Shown here piece after piece: positions 8,584 through 17,433 of a DNA stretch of 61,530 bases (the first letter of the stretch is position 1; each line of letters begins with the position of its first letter). Location: contig CASEOW010000043.1 in assembly GCA_949289785.1 (NCBI GenBank), forward strand, positions 1-61,530. Direction: 5' to 3'. Below the pieces are notes generated by a model. It was not told the DNA's origin, searched no databases, and saw only the letters and a program-made list of their open reading frames with translations. Both the position numbers and the translations under genes were made by a program. The DNA is from an uncultured Bacillota bacterium (GTDB lineage: Bacteria; Bacillota; Clostridia; Christensenellales; UBA1242).

Positions 8584-9747
8584 ATGGATAAAGAAAAAAA
8601 TATTAAAGATACAGTAAATAAAATTTTAATAACTGCTATTCAAGATCATAATATTGAACTTGTAAGATCAGCAATAAAAGACGGCGCAAATATTAATATG
8701 AAACTTAATAATGGAATGTGTCTTATAGATTTTGCAATTATTTTAGGAAATGAGGAAATTTGCAATGAATTACTAAATCAACAAAATCTTCTTCTTGAAC
8801 AAGAAGGTTATACTCCAACATTTGTTACTGCTTTATTTTCACCAAATGAAAATATTTTTCAAAAAGTAATGAATAAAACTATAGAACAAAAAGGCAATTT
8901 TACTACCGATCAACTTAATAAGCTTTTTTATAAATCAGTAAAACTAAATAGTGTAACAGCTGCCAAAAGATTAGTGGATTTAGGAGTAGATGTAAATATT
9001 AAAATTAAAGGAAAAAAACAAAAAACTGAAAAAGATAACAATCCATTATTTTCTATGATAGACCAGCAAGTTGACCAATTTAAAGAATTTGAATCTTACA
9101 AACCTATGCTTGAAGTAGCAATTAATGATGGAAATTTTGAAATTTGCGAATTTCTTCTTAACAATAAAAATATAAAACTACAACAACCTAAGACAATTCA
9201 TGCTTTAAGCGCTGCGGAAATGAGTTCAAATGATAAAGTTTACAAATTGGTATTAGACAAAACTTTAAATGAAGTTCCAGATATCGAAAAAACTAATTTT
9301 TTATATGACACATTACTTTTATTACCTATGACTGCTCAAAATTATGCTAATTCAAAAACTTTTGGACCATATATTGAGAATGTAATAGAAAGAGCTAAAT
9401 TTATAACAAATCATAAAAATTTTTCTAGTATTAATCCTTACAACAATGAAACGGATTTTATCTATGATTTAATACAATCTTATTATTCACGCAAACATGA
9501 AATTGGATATTGTTGCTATGAAGATGTTATATTAGCTCTTCTTACTGAACATAAAGAAACAATTGATTTAAATAAAACTTATCCTAATGGACAAACACTT
9601 GAAAGCTTATTGACAAATATGATTAATCATTTGTCAAAAGAACAAAACACATCAGAAAATACGAAGTTTATAAAATCTGCAAATAAAATATTAGATAATA
9701 TTAAAGAACTTGTTAAAGAAAAAAACCAACAAACTGATAAACAGTAA
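8584..9747 (+). CDS. Ankyrin-repeat protein
   Basis: The protein of 387 residues has no signal peptide or membrane helix. At least three ankyrin-like units are visible: the one around residues 20-50 (HNIELVRSAIKDGANINMKLNNG, shown here as two parts HNIELVRSAIKDGAN and INMKLNNG), one near residues 120-140 (NSVTAAKRLVDLGVDVNIKI) and one near 180-200 (GNFEICEFLLNNKNI). The C-terminal third is not clearly repetitive. Ankyrin repeats mediate protein binding, so a cytosolic scaffold is the safest inference. It is alone on the plus strand, has its own promoter and an ATTGGAGG ribosome site, and ends at a bidirectional terminator. Confidence 0.8.
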   Translation: MDKEKNIKDTVNKILITAIQDHNIELVRSAIKDGANINMKLNNGMCLIDFAIILGNEEICNELLNQQNLLLEQEGYTPTFVTALFSPNENIFQKVMNKTIEQKGNFTTDQLNKLFYKSVKLNSVTAAKRLVDLGVDVNIKIKGKKQKTEKDNNPLFSMIDQQVDQFKEFESYKPMLEVAINDGNFEICEFLLNNKNIKLQQPKTIHALSAAEMSSNDKVYKLVLDKTLNEVPDIEKTNFLYDTLLLLPMTAQNYANSKTFGPYIENVIERAKFITNHKNFSSINPYNNETDFIYDLIQSYYSRKHEIGYCCYEDVILALLTEHKETIDLNKTYPNGQTLESLLTNMINHLSKEQNTSENTKFIKSANKILDNIKELVKEKNQQTDKQ

Positions 9748-9761
9748 TTTATATAAAATTT

Positions 9762-9794
9762 AAAAAAGCATATCCTTTAAAGATATGCTTTTTT
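9762..9794. terminator. Bidirectional Rho-independent terminator
   Basis: A perfect 13-bp inverted repeat (9762-9774 with 9782-9794, 7-nt loop) has A6 on the left and T6 on the right. It serves the convergent ankyrin gene and the S1-repeat gene. It overlaps the stop codon of the latter. Confidence 0.92.
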
Positions 9795-10848
9795 AATCTA
9801 AAATATTTATCAATTTAAAAGATACTCTTTCCTCTTCTTCATTCTTATCCAAAACTTCAACCTCAACCTTTTGGTCAAGTTTTACTATTTCGTAAATATT
9901 TTTATTATTACTTTCAGTAGCATTTTTTATATGCAAAAGACCTGTTGCACCATTTTCTAACTTTACTATTGCACCAAATTGTAATATTTTTATTACAATT
10001 CCTTTATAAATTGCTCCTTTGTGTAATTCTTTTATTGCTATTAGTTTAGGACTTTCTTGTAAAGCTTTAAATGAAAGATTTACTTTTTTATTTTCTCTAT
10101 CTACTTCTATAACTTTAAAATTATATTCTTCCCCTTCTTTCAAAATTTCACTTGGATTTTCTATATGTTTATATGCTAAATTTGAAATATGAATAAAACA
10201 GCTTACTCCACCAACATCAATTATTGAACCATAAGTTAAATTTTTTACAACCTTTCCACGAACAATTTTATTAATAAATATACTATTCCAAAATAATAAC
10301 TCATTTGTCTCTTTAATTTTATCTTCTAAAATTTTAATACTAGCAATTATAGACTTGTTTTCTTTATCTAGTTCTGTTACAATTCCCTCAAATTGCTTCC
10401 CAACACATTTATAAATATCTTTAGTAGAATTCGAAATTTGAGAATATGGAACAAATATATTAAATTCACCCATTTTAGAGTATAAGCCTTCTTTACTTAC
10501 ATCTGAAACAACAAAAGAAAATTTGCTTCCCAACTTTAATTTATTTGCATTTTGAGTAGCTAATATAAGATTATCAGCCCTATCTTTAGAAACTTCAATC
10601 ATTCCTTCTTCATTTCGAGAATTAGTAATGATGACTTTAAATCTATCACCTATTTTAATATTTTCAAAATCATTAACCTCTTCTTTAGGTAAAAATGCAT
10701 CATTTTTTCCACCTATATTAAATATAAATCCATCATCTCTTTTTATCAAAACTACACCATCAAACATTTGACCTTGTTTATAACTTGTAAATGTTTTTTC
10801 TATCATAGCCATATCAAAAATTTCTTTTGTTTTTGAATCTTTTTCCAT
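9793..10848 (-). CDS. S1 RNA-binding domain protein (ribosomal protein S1-like)
   Basis: The protein of 351 residues consists of four OB-fold S1 repeats, at about residues 26-88, 106-172, 195-263 and 278-348. The last two are the most canonical (YGSIIDVGGVSCFIHISNL; FGAIVKLENGATGLLHI). Low-GC Gram-positives carry short S1-like proteins of this size (YpfD/RpsA type) that bind mRNA and may assist translation. The window does not show whether it is a ribosomal subunit. It lies upstream of plsC on the same strand, as seen in some Clostridia. Confidence 0.87.
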   Translation of the reverse strand: MEKDSKTKEIFDMAMIEKTFTSYKQGQMFDGVVLIKRDDGFIFNIGGKNDAFLPKEEVNDFENIKIGDRFKVIITNSRNEEGMIEVSKDRADNLILATQNANKLKLGSKFSFVVSDVSKEGLYSKMGEFNIFVPYSQISNSTKDIYKCVGKQFEGIVTELDKENKSIIASIKILEDKIKETNELLFWNSIFINKIVRGKVVKNLTYGSIIDVGGVSCFIHISNLAYKHIENPSEILKEGEEYNFKVIEVDRENKKVNLSFKALQESPKLIAIKELHKGAIYKGIVIKILQFGAIVKLENGATGLLHIKNATESNNKNIYEIVKLDQKVEVEVLDKNEEEERVSFKLINILD

Positions 10849-10875
10849 ATAAACCTCTTGTAAAATTTTATCAAA

Positions 10876-11484
10876 TTACTTTTTTGTTGTCAAAGAATTA
10901 AAAGAATTTTCTCTTAAATCATTCATATTTTGTTCAACAATCTTAGTTGCATCTTTCAAAGTTTCGCCGTCAAGTTTTTTTGAATAATATTCCTCTAATG
11001 TAAAAGGTTTGCCTATAAAAATTTTATTTCTTCTAAATATTTTTGGCTTTTTCATTATAAACATTGGGATTATCTGTACTTTTGCTTTAATTGCAAACAT
11101 ACTTACCCCTTGTTTTACTTCTCCGAGCTCCATATTTTCATTGTTAGTTCTTGTTCCTTCTGGAAATATAACAAGTTTTTTATCATTTTTTAAAACTTGT
11201 AAACATTTTTTAATAGCTCCTACATCCGAAGATTGTCTATCAATTTTAATTGCTCCAATTTTTTTTATAAACCAACCAAACAATCGATTTTTAAACAACT
11301 CTTTTTTTGCAAGATAATATTTTTTTTCCCAAGTATTTAAAGCAAAAACAACAGCATCTAAATTTGATGTATGATTACTAGCTATAATACATTTACCTTT
11401 TGGCAAATTTTCTTTACCTATAATTTTAGTAGGATAAAAAATTTTAAAAGGTATAGTTAAAAGAAATTGTAAAAAATGTAACAT
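10876..11484 (-). CDS. plsC: 1-acyl-sn-glycerol-3-phosphate acyltransferase
   Basis: The protein of 202 residues transfers an acyl chain to lysophosphatidic acid to make phosphatidic acid at the membrane. The catalytic HX4D motif is NHTSNLD (His38, Asp43) and the glycerol-phosphate site is FPEGTRT near residues 107-113. A hydrophobic N-terminus (LHFLQFLLTIPF) fits membrane association. The length is usual for short Gram-positive PlsC. It sits in the minus-strand run between the S1 protein and the BaiN-type flavoprotein. Confidence 0.92.
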   Translation of the reverse strand: MLHFLQFLLTIPFKIFYPTKIIGKENLPKGKCIIASNHTSNLDAVVFALNTWEKKYYLAKKELFKNRLFGWFIKKIGAIKIDRQSSDVGAIKKCLQVLKNDKKLVIFPEGTRTNNENMELGEVKQGVSMFAIKAKVQIIPMFIMKKPKIFRRNKIFIGKPFTLEEYYSKKLDGETLKDATKIVEQNMNDLRENSFNSLTTKK

Positions 11485-11510
11485 ATTTTCTCCTTGTAGA
11501 TTATATATTC

Positions 11511-12713
11511 TTATTCAATATTACTGGCACAAGCAAATGCTGTAGAAAATGCTGTTTGCAAGTTATATCCACCGGTTAAACAATCAACATCAAGACTTTC
11601 GCCTATTACGTATAGTCCTTTAATATTTTTGCATTCCATAGTCTTTGGATTTATCTCTTTCAGGTCGACACCTCCTCCTGTAACTATCCCACAATCTATA
11701 GGATAAAGACCATCGTATGAAAGTTTAAAATCTTTTAAAGTTTTAATTATTTTATTACGCATTTCCTTTGTAATCATATTCACTTTAAGTTGACTATTTA
11801 TATTAATTGTTTCAAGAAATATATTAGACAGCCTTTTAGGCAATAACCCATACATAATTGATATAATATTTTTATTTTTGTTTTGTTCAAAATCTCTAAG
11901 TAATCTTTTTTCTAGTGTTTGAAAATCTAAAGTAGGTTTAAAATCTATAGATAGTTCTACATTTCTACTATTATGAATATAACTTGAAAGTGACAAAGCT
12001 ATAGGTCCACTAATAGCATCATTTGTAAAAAGCATTTCACCGAAAAAACTTAATTTTTTATTATCTACGACCGCATTTAAACTCACATTTTTTAAAGATA
12101 AACCACAAAGTTGCTGACAAAAACTATTTTTAATTTTAATAGGAACAAGCGCTGGATAAGGAGTATTAACTTTTATATTTAATAATTTGCAAAATTTATA
12201 TCCATCACCTGTAGAACCAGTTTGAGAATAACTTTTTCCTCCACAAGCCAAAATGATTTTGTCAAATACATATATATTTTTGTTTGTTTTAATTTTAAAT
12301 TTATTATCTAAATTTTCAATAAATTCTACATTTTCGTTTAAATGAATATCACATTTAGAGCAACATTTTTCAATAGTTTTAGTAACATCACTTGCTTTGT
12401 CGCTTTCTGGAAAAACTCTTCTCCCTCTTTCAGTTTTAAGTTTAAGCCCATTGTTTTCAAAAAATTCAATAGTATCTTTAGGAGTAAACTGATTAATAGC
12501 ACTTTGCATAAATTTAGAACCATTTACAACATTTTGTAAATACTCATTTGTATCGCAATTATTGGTTAAATTACATCTCCCCTTTCCAGTAATGTAAATC
12601 TTCTTTCCGCATTTTTCATTCTTTTCAAAAATTACTACTTCTTTTCCTCTATTTGACAAAATGGCGCCAGCCATAAGTCCGCTCGCACCGCCACCAACAA
12701 TTGCTATTTTCAA
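11511..12713 (-). CDS. HI0933/BaiN-family NAD(P)/FAD-dependent oxidoreductase
   Basis: The protein of 400 residues begins with the FAD-binding motif IVGGGASGLMAG and EKNEKCGKKIYITGKGRCN, a hallmark of this family. It has a second family motif FACGGKSYSQTGSTGDGY (here starting ILACGG) and ends with GGGVDLKEINPKTMECK and GGYNLQTAFSTA, all conserved. The function of the family is uncertain; members have been linked to bile acid dehydrogenation and to flavin chemistry. The gene overlaps rluB by 4 nt (ATGA), so the two are translationally coupled. Confidence 0.9.
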   Translation of the reverse strand: MKIAIVGGGASGLMAGAILSNRGKEVVIFEKNEKCGKKIYITGKGRCNLTNNCDTNEYLQNVVNGSKFMQSAINQFTPKDTIEFFENNGLKLKTERGRRVFPESDKASDVTKTIEKCCSKCDIHLNENVEFIENLDNKFKIKTNKNIYVFDKIILACGGKSYSQTGSTGDGYKFCKLLNIKVNTPYPALVPIKIKNSFCQQLCGLSLKNVSLNAVVDNKKLSFFGEMLFTNDAISGPIALSLSSYIHNSRNVELSIDFKPTLDFQTLEKRLLRDFEQNKNKNIISIMYGLLPKRLSNIFLETININSQLKVNMITKEMRNKIIKTLKDFKLSYDGLYPIDCGIVTGGGVDLKEINPKTMECKNIKGLYVIGESLDVDCLTGGYNLQTAFSTAFACASNIE

Positions 12714-13417
12714 TTTTGCCTCGCTAAAAGATTAAGTTCTTCTTCAGTTAAATCTTTCCATTGACCTCTACTTAAACCACCAAGTTTAACAAGTCCTATT
12801 CTTATTCTTTTTAAAAGTTTAATATCTCTACCAATACCTTCAAACATTCTTCTTATTTGTCTATTTTGTCCTTCATCTATAACGACAGAAAGTTTAGTAA
12901 TATTATTTTCAAAAGATATAAATTTAACTTTGCATTTAGGTAGTCTTTGTCCATCAACAACAACTCCGTTCCTAAGAACTGCAAGTTCGCTTTCTTTCAT
13001 TTCGCCTTCAACAGAAACTCTGTATTCTTTTTCTAAGTGAAATTTAGGATGAGCTATTTTATTTGCAAAATCTCCGTCATTAGTGAGAAGGATTAATCCT
13101 TCTGTATCATAGTCAAGCCTTCCTATAGAAAATAATCTTTCTTCACAGTCTATAAGTTGATAAATAGTTTTTCTACCTTTTTCATCACTTCTTGTGCAAG
13201 CATAACCTTTAGGTTTATTAAGTTTGATATAAACAAAAGAAGAAGGTAAACTCAATAAATTTCCATCTAAATTTACCTTATCTTTTTTTTCATTTATATC
13301 AATACCAAGTGAAGTAACAAGTTTTCCATTAACTAAAATTCTTCCTTCTTTTATAATATTATCACATTTTCTTCTTGAAGCAACTCCGCACATTGCTAAA
13401 TATTTATTTAATCTCAT
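12710..13417 (-). CDS. 23S rRNA pseudouridine synthase, RluB/RsuA family
   Basis: The protein of 235 residues has an N-terminal S4 RNA-binding domain (MRLNKYLAMCGVASRRKCD) and the catalytic RsuA-type motif GRLDYDTEGLILLTNDGD, whose Asp forms the covalent intermediate. NRQIRRMFEGIG near the end is also typical. Such enzymes isomerise a uridine in 23S or 16S rRNA; low-GC RluB homologues act near position 2605. It directly follows the carboxypeptidase gene by 1 nt. Confidence 0.92.
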   Translation of the reverse strand: MRLNKYLAMCGVASRRKCDNIIKEGRILVNGKLVTSLGIDINEKKDKVNLDGNLLSLPSSFVYIKLNKPKGYACTRSDEKGRKTIYQLIDCEERLFSIGRLDYDTEGLILLTNDGDFANKIAHPKFHLEKEYRVSVEGEMKESELAVLRNGVVVDGQRLPKCKVKFISFENNITKLSVVIDEGQNRQIRRMFEGIGRDIKLLKRIRIGLVKLGGLSRGQWKDLTEEELNLLARQN

Positions 13418-13418
13418 A

Positions 13419-14573
13419 TTACCAATTTTCTATCAAGTCTTTAAGTTTTTCCCAGATAGAATTTCTCCTTACTTCTTCCATTGTATAGATTTTTTCAGAA
13501 AAAAGCAAGTTATTATCAATAAAAATTTTAACATTTCCAATTTCATAATCTTTTGTTATCGGAGCTTCTAACACATCTTGAATTTTATATTCAATTTTTA
13601 TATTTTTAATTTCATCATTTTTTAAAGGATAAAAGAATTTTTCTTTAGTTCCAATTTCTACATAGTCACTTTGACCTTCTAAAACTTTAATTTTTTTGTT
13701 GAAATTGTAAAAACATGTTAGGTCAACTAGACTATATTCATTAAAAGCTTTTTCCATAAGTTTTGCACTTTCTTCAAACATAGGCTGACAATTTAAGACT
13801 ACACTAACAACATTCATACCATTTCTATTGCAACTTGTAACTAAACACCTTCCAGCATCATCAGTAAAACCAGTTTTAACTCCGTTACAACCATCTAAAG
13901 AAAACAGAAGTTTATTTTTATTTTTAAGATATCTAGTATAACCATCTCCATTTGTAATTTTAATGTTTTTAGTAGATACAATTTCTTGAAATGTCGGATT
14001 TTCCAAAGCATAACTAGTAATTAAAGCTAAATCATAAGCAGTTGTATAATGGGTAGAACTATCTAACCCATGAGTATTGTCAAAGTGCGTATTTTTAGCA
14101 CCTATTTCTAAAGCAAGCTCATTCATCATTTCAACAAAGTTATCTACTCCGTCGCCAACATATTCTCCAATAGCAACTGACGCATCATTTCCTGAAATTA
14201 ACATTAATCCGTAAAGTAAATCTCTAGTTGAAAATACTTCACCCTTTTTTAAATATAAACTTGTTCCACTAATTCCTACAGCTTTTGGCGAGATTGTAAA
14301 TTCTTTATCAAGGTCTTTACAATACTCTATTGCAGTAATAGCAGTCATTATTTTTGTAGTGCTAGCCATAGCTAATTTCTGATTTTCATTTTTACTATAA
14401 AGGACACGTTTAGATTTTGTTTCCATTGTGCACATTGCTTTTCCAGGAATTTCAATATATTCAGCATGAGTTGATTTAACAAACAATATTTTTAAACCAC
14501 TACCAAGAAAAGCGAAAATAAAAATAAAAACAAAAATGATACAAATTAAATTTATCAATTTAGTTTTCTTCAT
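13419..14573 (-). CDS. D-alanyl-D-alanine carboxypeptidase (penicillin-binding protein 5/DacF type)
   Basis: The protein of 384 residues trims the terminal D-Ala of peptidoglycan stem peptides. It has an N-terminal hydrophobic signal or anchor (INLICIIFVFIFIFAFLG). The active-site motifs are SxxK as STTK (Ser71, Lys74), SGN at 127-129 and KTG at 233-235. A C-terminal beta-rich PBP5 domain follows. I chose the ATG at 14573, 6 nt after GAGGAG; two in-frame ATGs upstream (14579 and 14588) are possible. It overlaps the end of the YtfJ gene, and with YtfJ and GPR nearby it resembles a sporulation-linked DacF/DacB setting. Confidence 0.93.
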   Translation of the reverse strand: MKKTKLINLICIIFVFIFIFAFLGSGLKILFVKSTHAEYIEIPGKAMCTMETKSKRVLYSKNENQKLAMASTTKIMTAITAIEYCKDLDKEFTISPKAVGISGTSLYLKKGEVFSTRDLLYGLMLISGNDASVAIGEYVGDGVDNFVEMMNELALEIGAKNTHFDNTHGLDSSTHYTTAYDLALITSYALENPTFQEIVSTKNIKITNGDGYTRYLKNKNKLLFSLDGCNGVKTGFTDDAGRCLVTSCNRNGMNVVSVVLNCQPMFEESAKLMEKAFNEYSLVDLTCFYNFNKKIKVLEGQSDYVEIGTKEKFFYPLKNDEIKNIKIEYKIQDVLEAPITKDYEIGNVKIFIDNNLLFSEKIYTMEEVRRNSIWEKLKDLIENW

Positions 14574-14961
14574 TTTCATTCTCCTCATCTTCCTGTATTT
14601 TATTTATTAGAACATTAAATAAATTTAAAACTGTTTGATAGAGAGATTTATTTTCAACATTAATAAATTTTATTTCTCCTTTACTTTCAACCAAAAATCC
14701 TACAGGCGTAACACTCATCCCACCACTTGAACCACCTGCCATAGGGAAATGATTAGCTACACGCCTTGCAGATAAATCAGCATATTCTCCTCCGCCAACA
14801 ACATATCCTACACTAACTCTAGAAATAGGAATAATTATTGTTCCGTCTTCTGTAACTACCTTATCACCAATAACAGTACTTGAATCTACAATAGTTTTTA
14901 TTTTTTCCATTGCACCTTCAATTAAGTTGTAAATAGAATCTTCTCCACTATAAAATTTCAT
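14560..14961 (-). CDS. Sporulation protein YtfJ (GerW family)
   Basis: The protein of 133 residues has the family signature: IPISRVSVGYVVGGGEY, then GGSSGGMSVTPVGFLV. YtfJ/GerW is needed for spore germination in Bacillus and is common in spore formers. The ATG at 14961 is preceded by AAGGAG and is preferred over an in-frame ATG six codons upstream. Its end overlaps dacF, and DUF2953 lies just upstream. This is the usual YtfJ neighbourhood (DUF2953-ytfJ-dacB) in Clostridia and Bacilli. Confidence 0.9.
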   Translation of the reverse strand: MKFYSGEDSIYNLIEGAMEKIKTIVDSSTVIGDKVVTEDGTIIIPISRVSVGYVVGGGEYADLSARRVANHFPMAGGSSGGMSVTPVGFLVESKGEIKFINVENKSLYQTVLNLFNVLINKIQEDEENENEEN

Positions 14962-14990
14962 AATAACTCCTTTTAACAATATCTAATTTT

Positions 14991-15575
14991 TTACAAATTA
15001 GATTGTGATTTAGCTAATTTTTTGTCTTTTAATTTTTCTTTTTTCCTAGTTAGAATAACCGAACAAAGTAAAGAATATACAATATCAAATAAAGAAATTG
15101 AAATATGCATAATAAAATTTGTTTGTAAAATAAAACGATTGTAAGAAATAGTATCATTTAATTCTAATGTAGCTGTTGGAGTTTGGCTTTTAATTTTAGC
15201 AAAAAAAATAGTTAAGAAAAAATTTATAATTCCACAAAAATAACAAGTAGCAAAAGCGTCATCAAGTCCAAAATTGTAATAAACAGACATTTTTCGAAGT
15301 TTAGTTTTGCCTTTTATTTGATCTGTAAGAGTTTCTAAAAAGATAACTTCCTTGCCATTAAATTCTATTTCTTGAGTTTGAACCTTATTTTCACTTCTTG
15401 CAATTATTTTTTTATTTTTTATCCAAATTAACCTGTGAAGTATCTTAAATTTAAATAAAAAAATCCCTACAGCTCCTGAAAAGTTTTGAAAATTGAACCC
15501 AAATCTAACTTCTAAATGAATTGGAATAAACATTAAAAATATGATAACTAACGGAATTAATAAGTAATAATTCAT
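14991..15575 (-). CDS. DUF2953 membrane-associated protein
   Basis: The protein of 194 residues starts with a hydrophobic segment (LLIPLVIIFLMFIPIHL). It carries the family-like pattern YYNFGLDDAFATCYFCGIINF, corresponding to the GTGDAA..tG..w motif of DUF2953/YtfI proteins, and ends in a Lys-rich tail. A second hydrophobic segment (ISISLFDIVYSLLCSVIL) lies near the C-terminus. The role is unknown, but the gene regularly precedes ytfJ in spore formers, and it does so here with a 29-nt gap. Confidence 0.78.
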   Translation of the reverse strand: MNYYLLIPLVIIFLMFIPIHLEVRFGFNFQNFSGAVGIFLFKFKILHRLIWIKNKKIIARSENKVQTQEIEFNGKEVIFLETLTDQIKGKTKLRKMSVYYNFGLDDAFATCYFCGIINFFLTIFFAKIKSQTPTATLELNDTISYNRFILQTNFIMHISISLFDIVYSLLCSVILTRKKEKLKDKKLAKSQSNL

Positions 15576-15601
15576 AATTTCTCCTTAATCTAAAATTATT
15601 A

Positions 15602-16360
15602 TTACAAAACCTTATTTAGTGCTTCTGCTATTATAAAACCAACTCTTTGAATATGCTCTTTTATATCTTTTGGAGCTAAAATTAAATCATTTGGAGAAAT
15701 AGGATTTAAATCATTTGCAAAAATCATAAAAGGAACGCCAATGCTTAAACATGGCACCCTAAGAGAATTCTTTTCAATTTTTTTACCAAAACGATTTACA
15801 GCACTCCCCGGAGTTATACCTGTAGTTGTAATTTGAAAAGATGTTCCTAGTCTTGAGATATCTTTTGTTGCTAAGCTATCTATCACAAATACATAATTTA
15901 TATTAATTTTATCAACAAACGCTTTTACCATATCAAGAGTTTCAATACCTGTTGAAAAATATATATTAGGACAAAATTTAAAAATATAATTATCATTTGA
16001 AAAAGCATTTATTTTTACATTATCAAAAACTTCTTTACCAAGTCTATCACACATAATATCCGGATTTCCTAAACCTACAATTAATACTTTGGATTTTTCT
16101 TTTATTTTCATTTTTTTTAATAAAGTTTTAATAGCAAAACTCAACTTTTCAATTATTTTAAAATCTATTTGATAATCATAACTATAAATGTCAGGACAAT
16201 TCAAAATAAAATAATCACCTTTTGCCATTTCTAAACTTTTTTCTTTTTCATTACTATCTACAGATAAAAAACCATAAGACAAATTGAAGGTTTTATCTTT
16301 TTTTATTTTATATCCAAAATTTTCTAGGTCTTTTCCACATTCATCTATCAAATCAAACAT
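15602..16360 (-). CDS. gpr: Germination protease GPR (short form)
   Basis: The protein of 252 residues resembles the spore protease that degrades small acid-soluble proteins at germination. Matching motifs are VLIVGLGNPDIMCDRLG, VFVIDSLATKDISRLG, TGITPGSAV and CLSIGVPFMI. The family member of Bacillus is about 370 residues, so around a third is missing, mostly N-terminal propeptide and surface loops. This still leaves the aspartic-protease-like core. It is close to ytfJ and dacF, supporting a sporulation link. No Shine-Dalgarno site is obvious. Confidence 0.85.
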   Translation of the reverse strand: MFDLIDECGKDLENFGYKIKKDKTFNLSYGFLSVDSNEKEKSLEMAKGDYFILNCPDIYSYDYQIDFKIIEKLSFAIKTLLKKMKIKEKSKVLIVGLGNPDIMCDRLGKEVFDNVKINAFSNDNYIFKFCPNIYFSTGIETLDMVKAFVDKININYVFVIDSLATKDISRLGTSFQITTTGITPGSAVNRFGKKIEKNSLRVPCLSIGVPFMIFANDLNPISPNDLILAPKDIKEHIQRVGFIIAEALNKVL

Positions 16361-16401
16361 AAACTTATTTTAAACAAAATTGAAAAAAATATTTATTTTA
16401 C

Positions 16402-16430
16402 TTGATTTTCTCATTTTGTTATGCTATACT
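16402..16430 (+). promoter_or_regulatory. Promoter of rpsT
   Basis: TTGATT (16402-16407) and TATACT (16425-16430) are 17 nt apart. The rpsT start codon lies 29 nt further on, behind AAGGAG. Confidence 0.8.
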
Positions 16431-16459
16431 CTAGTAGAATTTTATTAAGGAGAAAGAAA

Positions 16460-16729
16460 ATGCCAAATATTAAATCAGCAGAAAAAAGAGTTAAAATAAT
16501 TGAGAAAAAAACACTTGAAAACAAAGCAGTTAAATCTAAAGTGCGCACTTTTATTAAAAAATTCAAAACAAGTGTAGCTGAAGGCAACCTTGAAAACGCA
16601 CAAAAAGATTATATTGAAGTTGTATCTGTAATGGATAAAGCTGTAAGTGATGGTGTTATTCATAAAAATAGTGCAAATAGAAAAAAAGCTCGCTTTGCTA
16701 AAATGCTTGATACTCTTAAAGCAAACTAA
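16460..16729 (+). CDS. rpsT: 30S ribosomal protein S20
   Basis: The protein of 89 residues is basic and helical and has the S20 signature: MPNIKSAEKRVK at the start, then a Lys-rich long helix and IHKNSANRKKARFAKML at the end. S20 is a primary binder of 16S rRNA. I chose the ATG at 16460 because AAGGAG lies 6 nt upstream and because S20 proteins begin MPNIKSA; an in-frame ATG 13 codons earlier lacks support. It is a single-gene unit with promoter and terminator. The neighbouring gpr is a common arrangement in Firmicutes. Confidence 0.96.
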   Translation: MPNIKSAEKRVKIIEKKTLENKAVKSKVRTFIKKFKTSVAEGNLENAQKDYIEVVSVMDKAVSDGVIHKNSANRKKARFAKMLDTLKAN

Positions 16730-16761
16730 AAAAATCTCACACAATTTGTGAGATTTTTTTG
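16727..16761 (+). terminator. Terminator of rpsT
   Basis: A hairpin with stem AAAATCTCACA/TGTGAGATTTT and a five-base loop directly follows the rpsT stop codon and ends in T7. Confidence 0.9.
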
Positions 16762-16796
16762 TTTATGCTATTTAATTAAACATTTTGATTTTGACT

Positions 16797-16832
16797 AAAA
16801 AAAATCATAACAAAAATTGTTATGATTTTTTA
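16797..16832. terminator. Terminator of hpf, usable in both directions
   Basis: The inverted repeat ATCATAACAA/TTGTTATGAT (16804-16813 with 16817-16826) is flanked by A on the left and T on the right. It lies just after the hpf stop codon on the minus strand. Confidence 0.85.
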
Positions 16833-16841
16833 GTTATATAA

Positions 16842-17378
16842 TTAATATACAAGGTCAATTAAGCCATATTTACCATCTTTTCTTCTATATAAAATATTAA
16901 TTTTGCCTGTTTCTGCATTTAAGAATACATAGAAATCATGACCAAGTCTTTCTATAGCAAATCTTGCATCGTCTACAAGCATAGGGTCAAGGTCAAATGT
17001 TTTTCTTTTATAGATAGAAGGCAATTCTTCAGGTTCATCTTCAATAAATTCAAATGGCAAGAAGTTCTCTTGTTTAGAACCTTTTGCTTTTATTTCCTTG
17101 CGCTTTTCACTATTTCTTACAATTTGTTTTTCAAGTTTTGGAAGCGCAATATCAATGTTATTATACATATTATCACTTGATACTTCACTTCTATAAAGAA
17201 GTCCCTTACTTGTAATAGTAATTTCAAGTTTTTCAAGTTTTGCTTCCTTAGTGCAAACAATTTTTACATTAACATCATTATCAAAATATTTTTCAAGTTT
17301 TTCAAGTTTTTCTCTTAAAATTCTATCTAATCTTTGACTTACTGTATAACCATTTCTTTCTAAAATGTCTATTTTCAT
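16842..17378 (-). CDS. hpf: Ribosome hibernation promoting factor, long form
   Basis: The protein of 178 residues has the YfiA/HPF fold at residues 1-105 and a C-terminal dimerisation domain ending in RRKDGKYGLIDLVY, which defines the long form. Long HPF joins 70S ribosomes into inactive 100S dimers in stationary phase. The N-terminal MKIDILERNGYTVSQRL and the Lys-rich linker are typical. It lies downstream of clpC on the same strand. Confidence 0.93.
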   Translation of the reverse strand: MKIDILERNGYTVSQRLDRILREKLEKLEKYFDNDVNVKIVCTKEAKLEKLEITITSKGLLYRSEVSSDNMYNNIDIALPKLEKQIVRNSEKRKEIKAKGSKQENFLPFEFIEDEPEELPSIYKRKTFDLDPMLVDDARFAIERLGHDFYVFLNAETGKINILYRRKDGKYGLIDLVY

Positions 17379-17433
17379 ACTTTTCTCCTCCTAGTATTAT
17401 TCTATCAAATATTTTTTAAATTAGCAAATAAAT

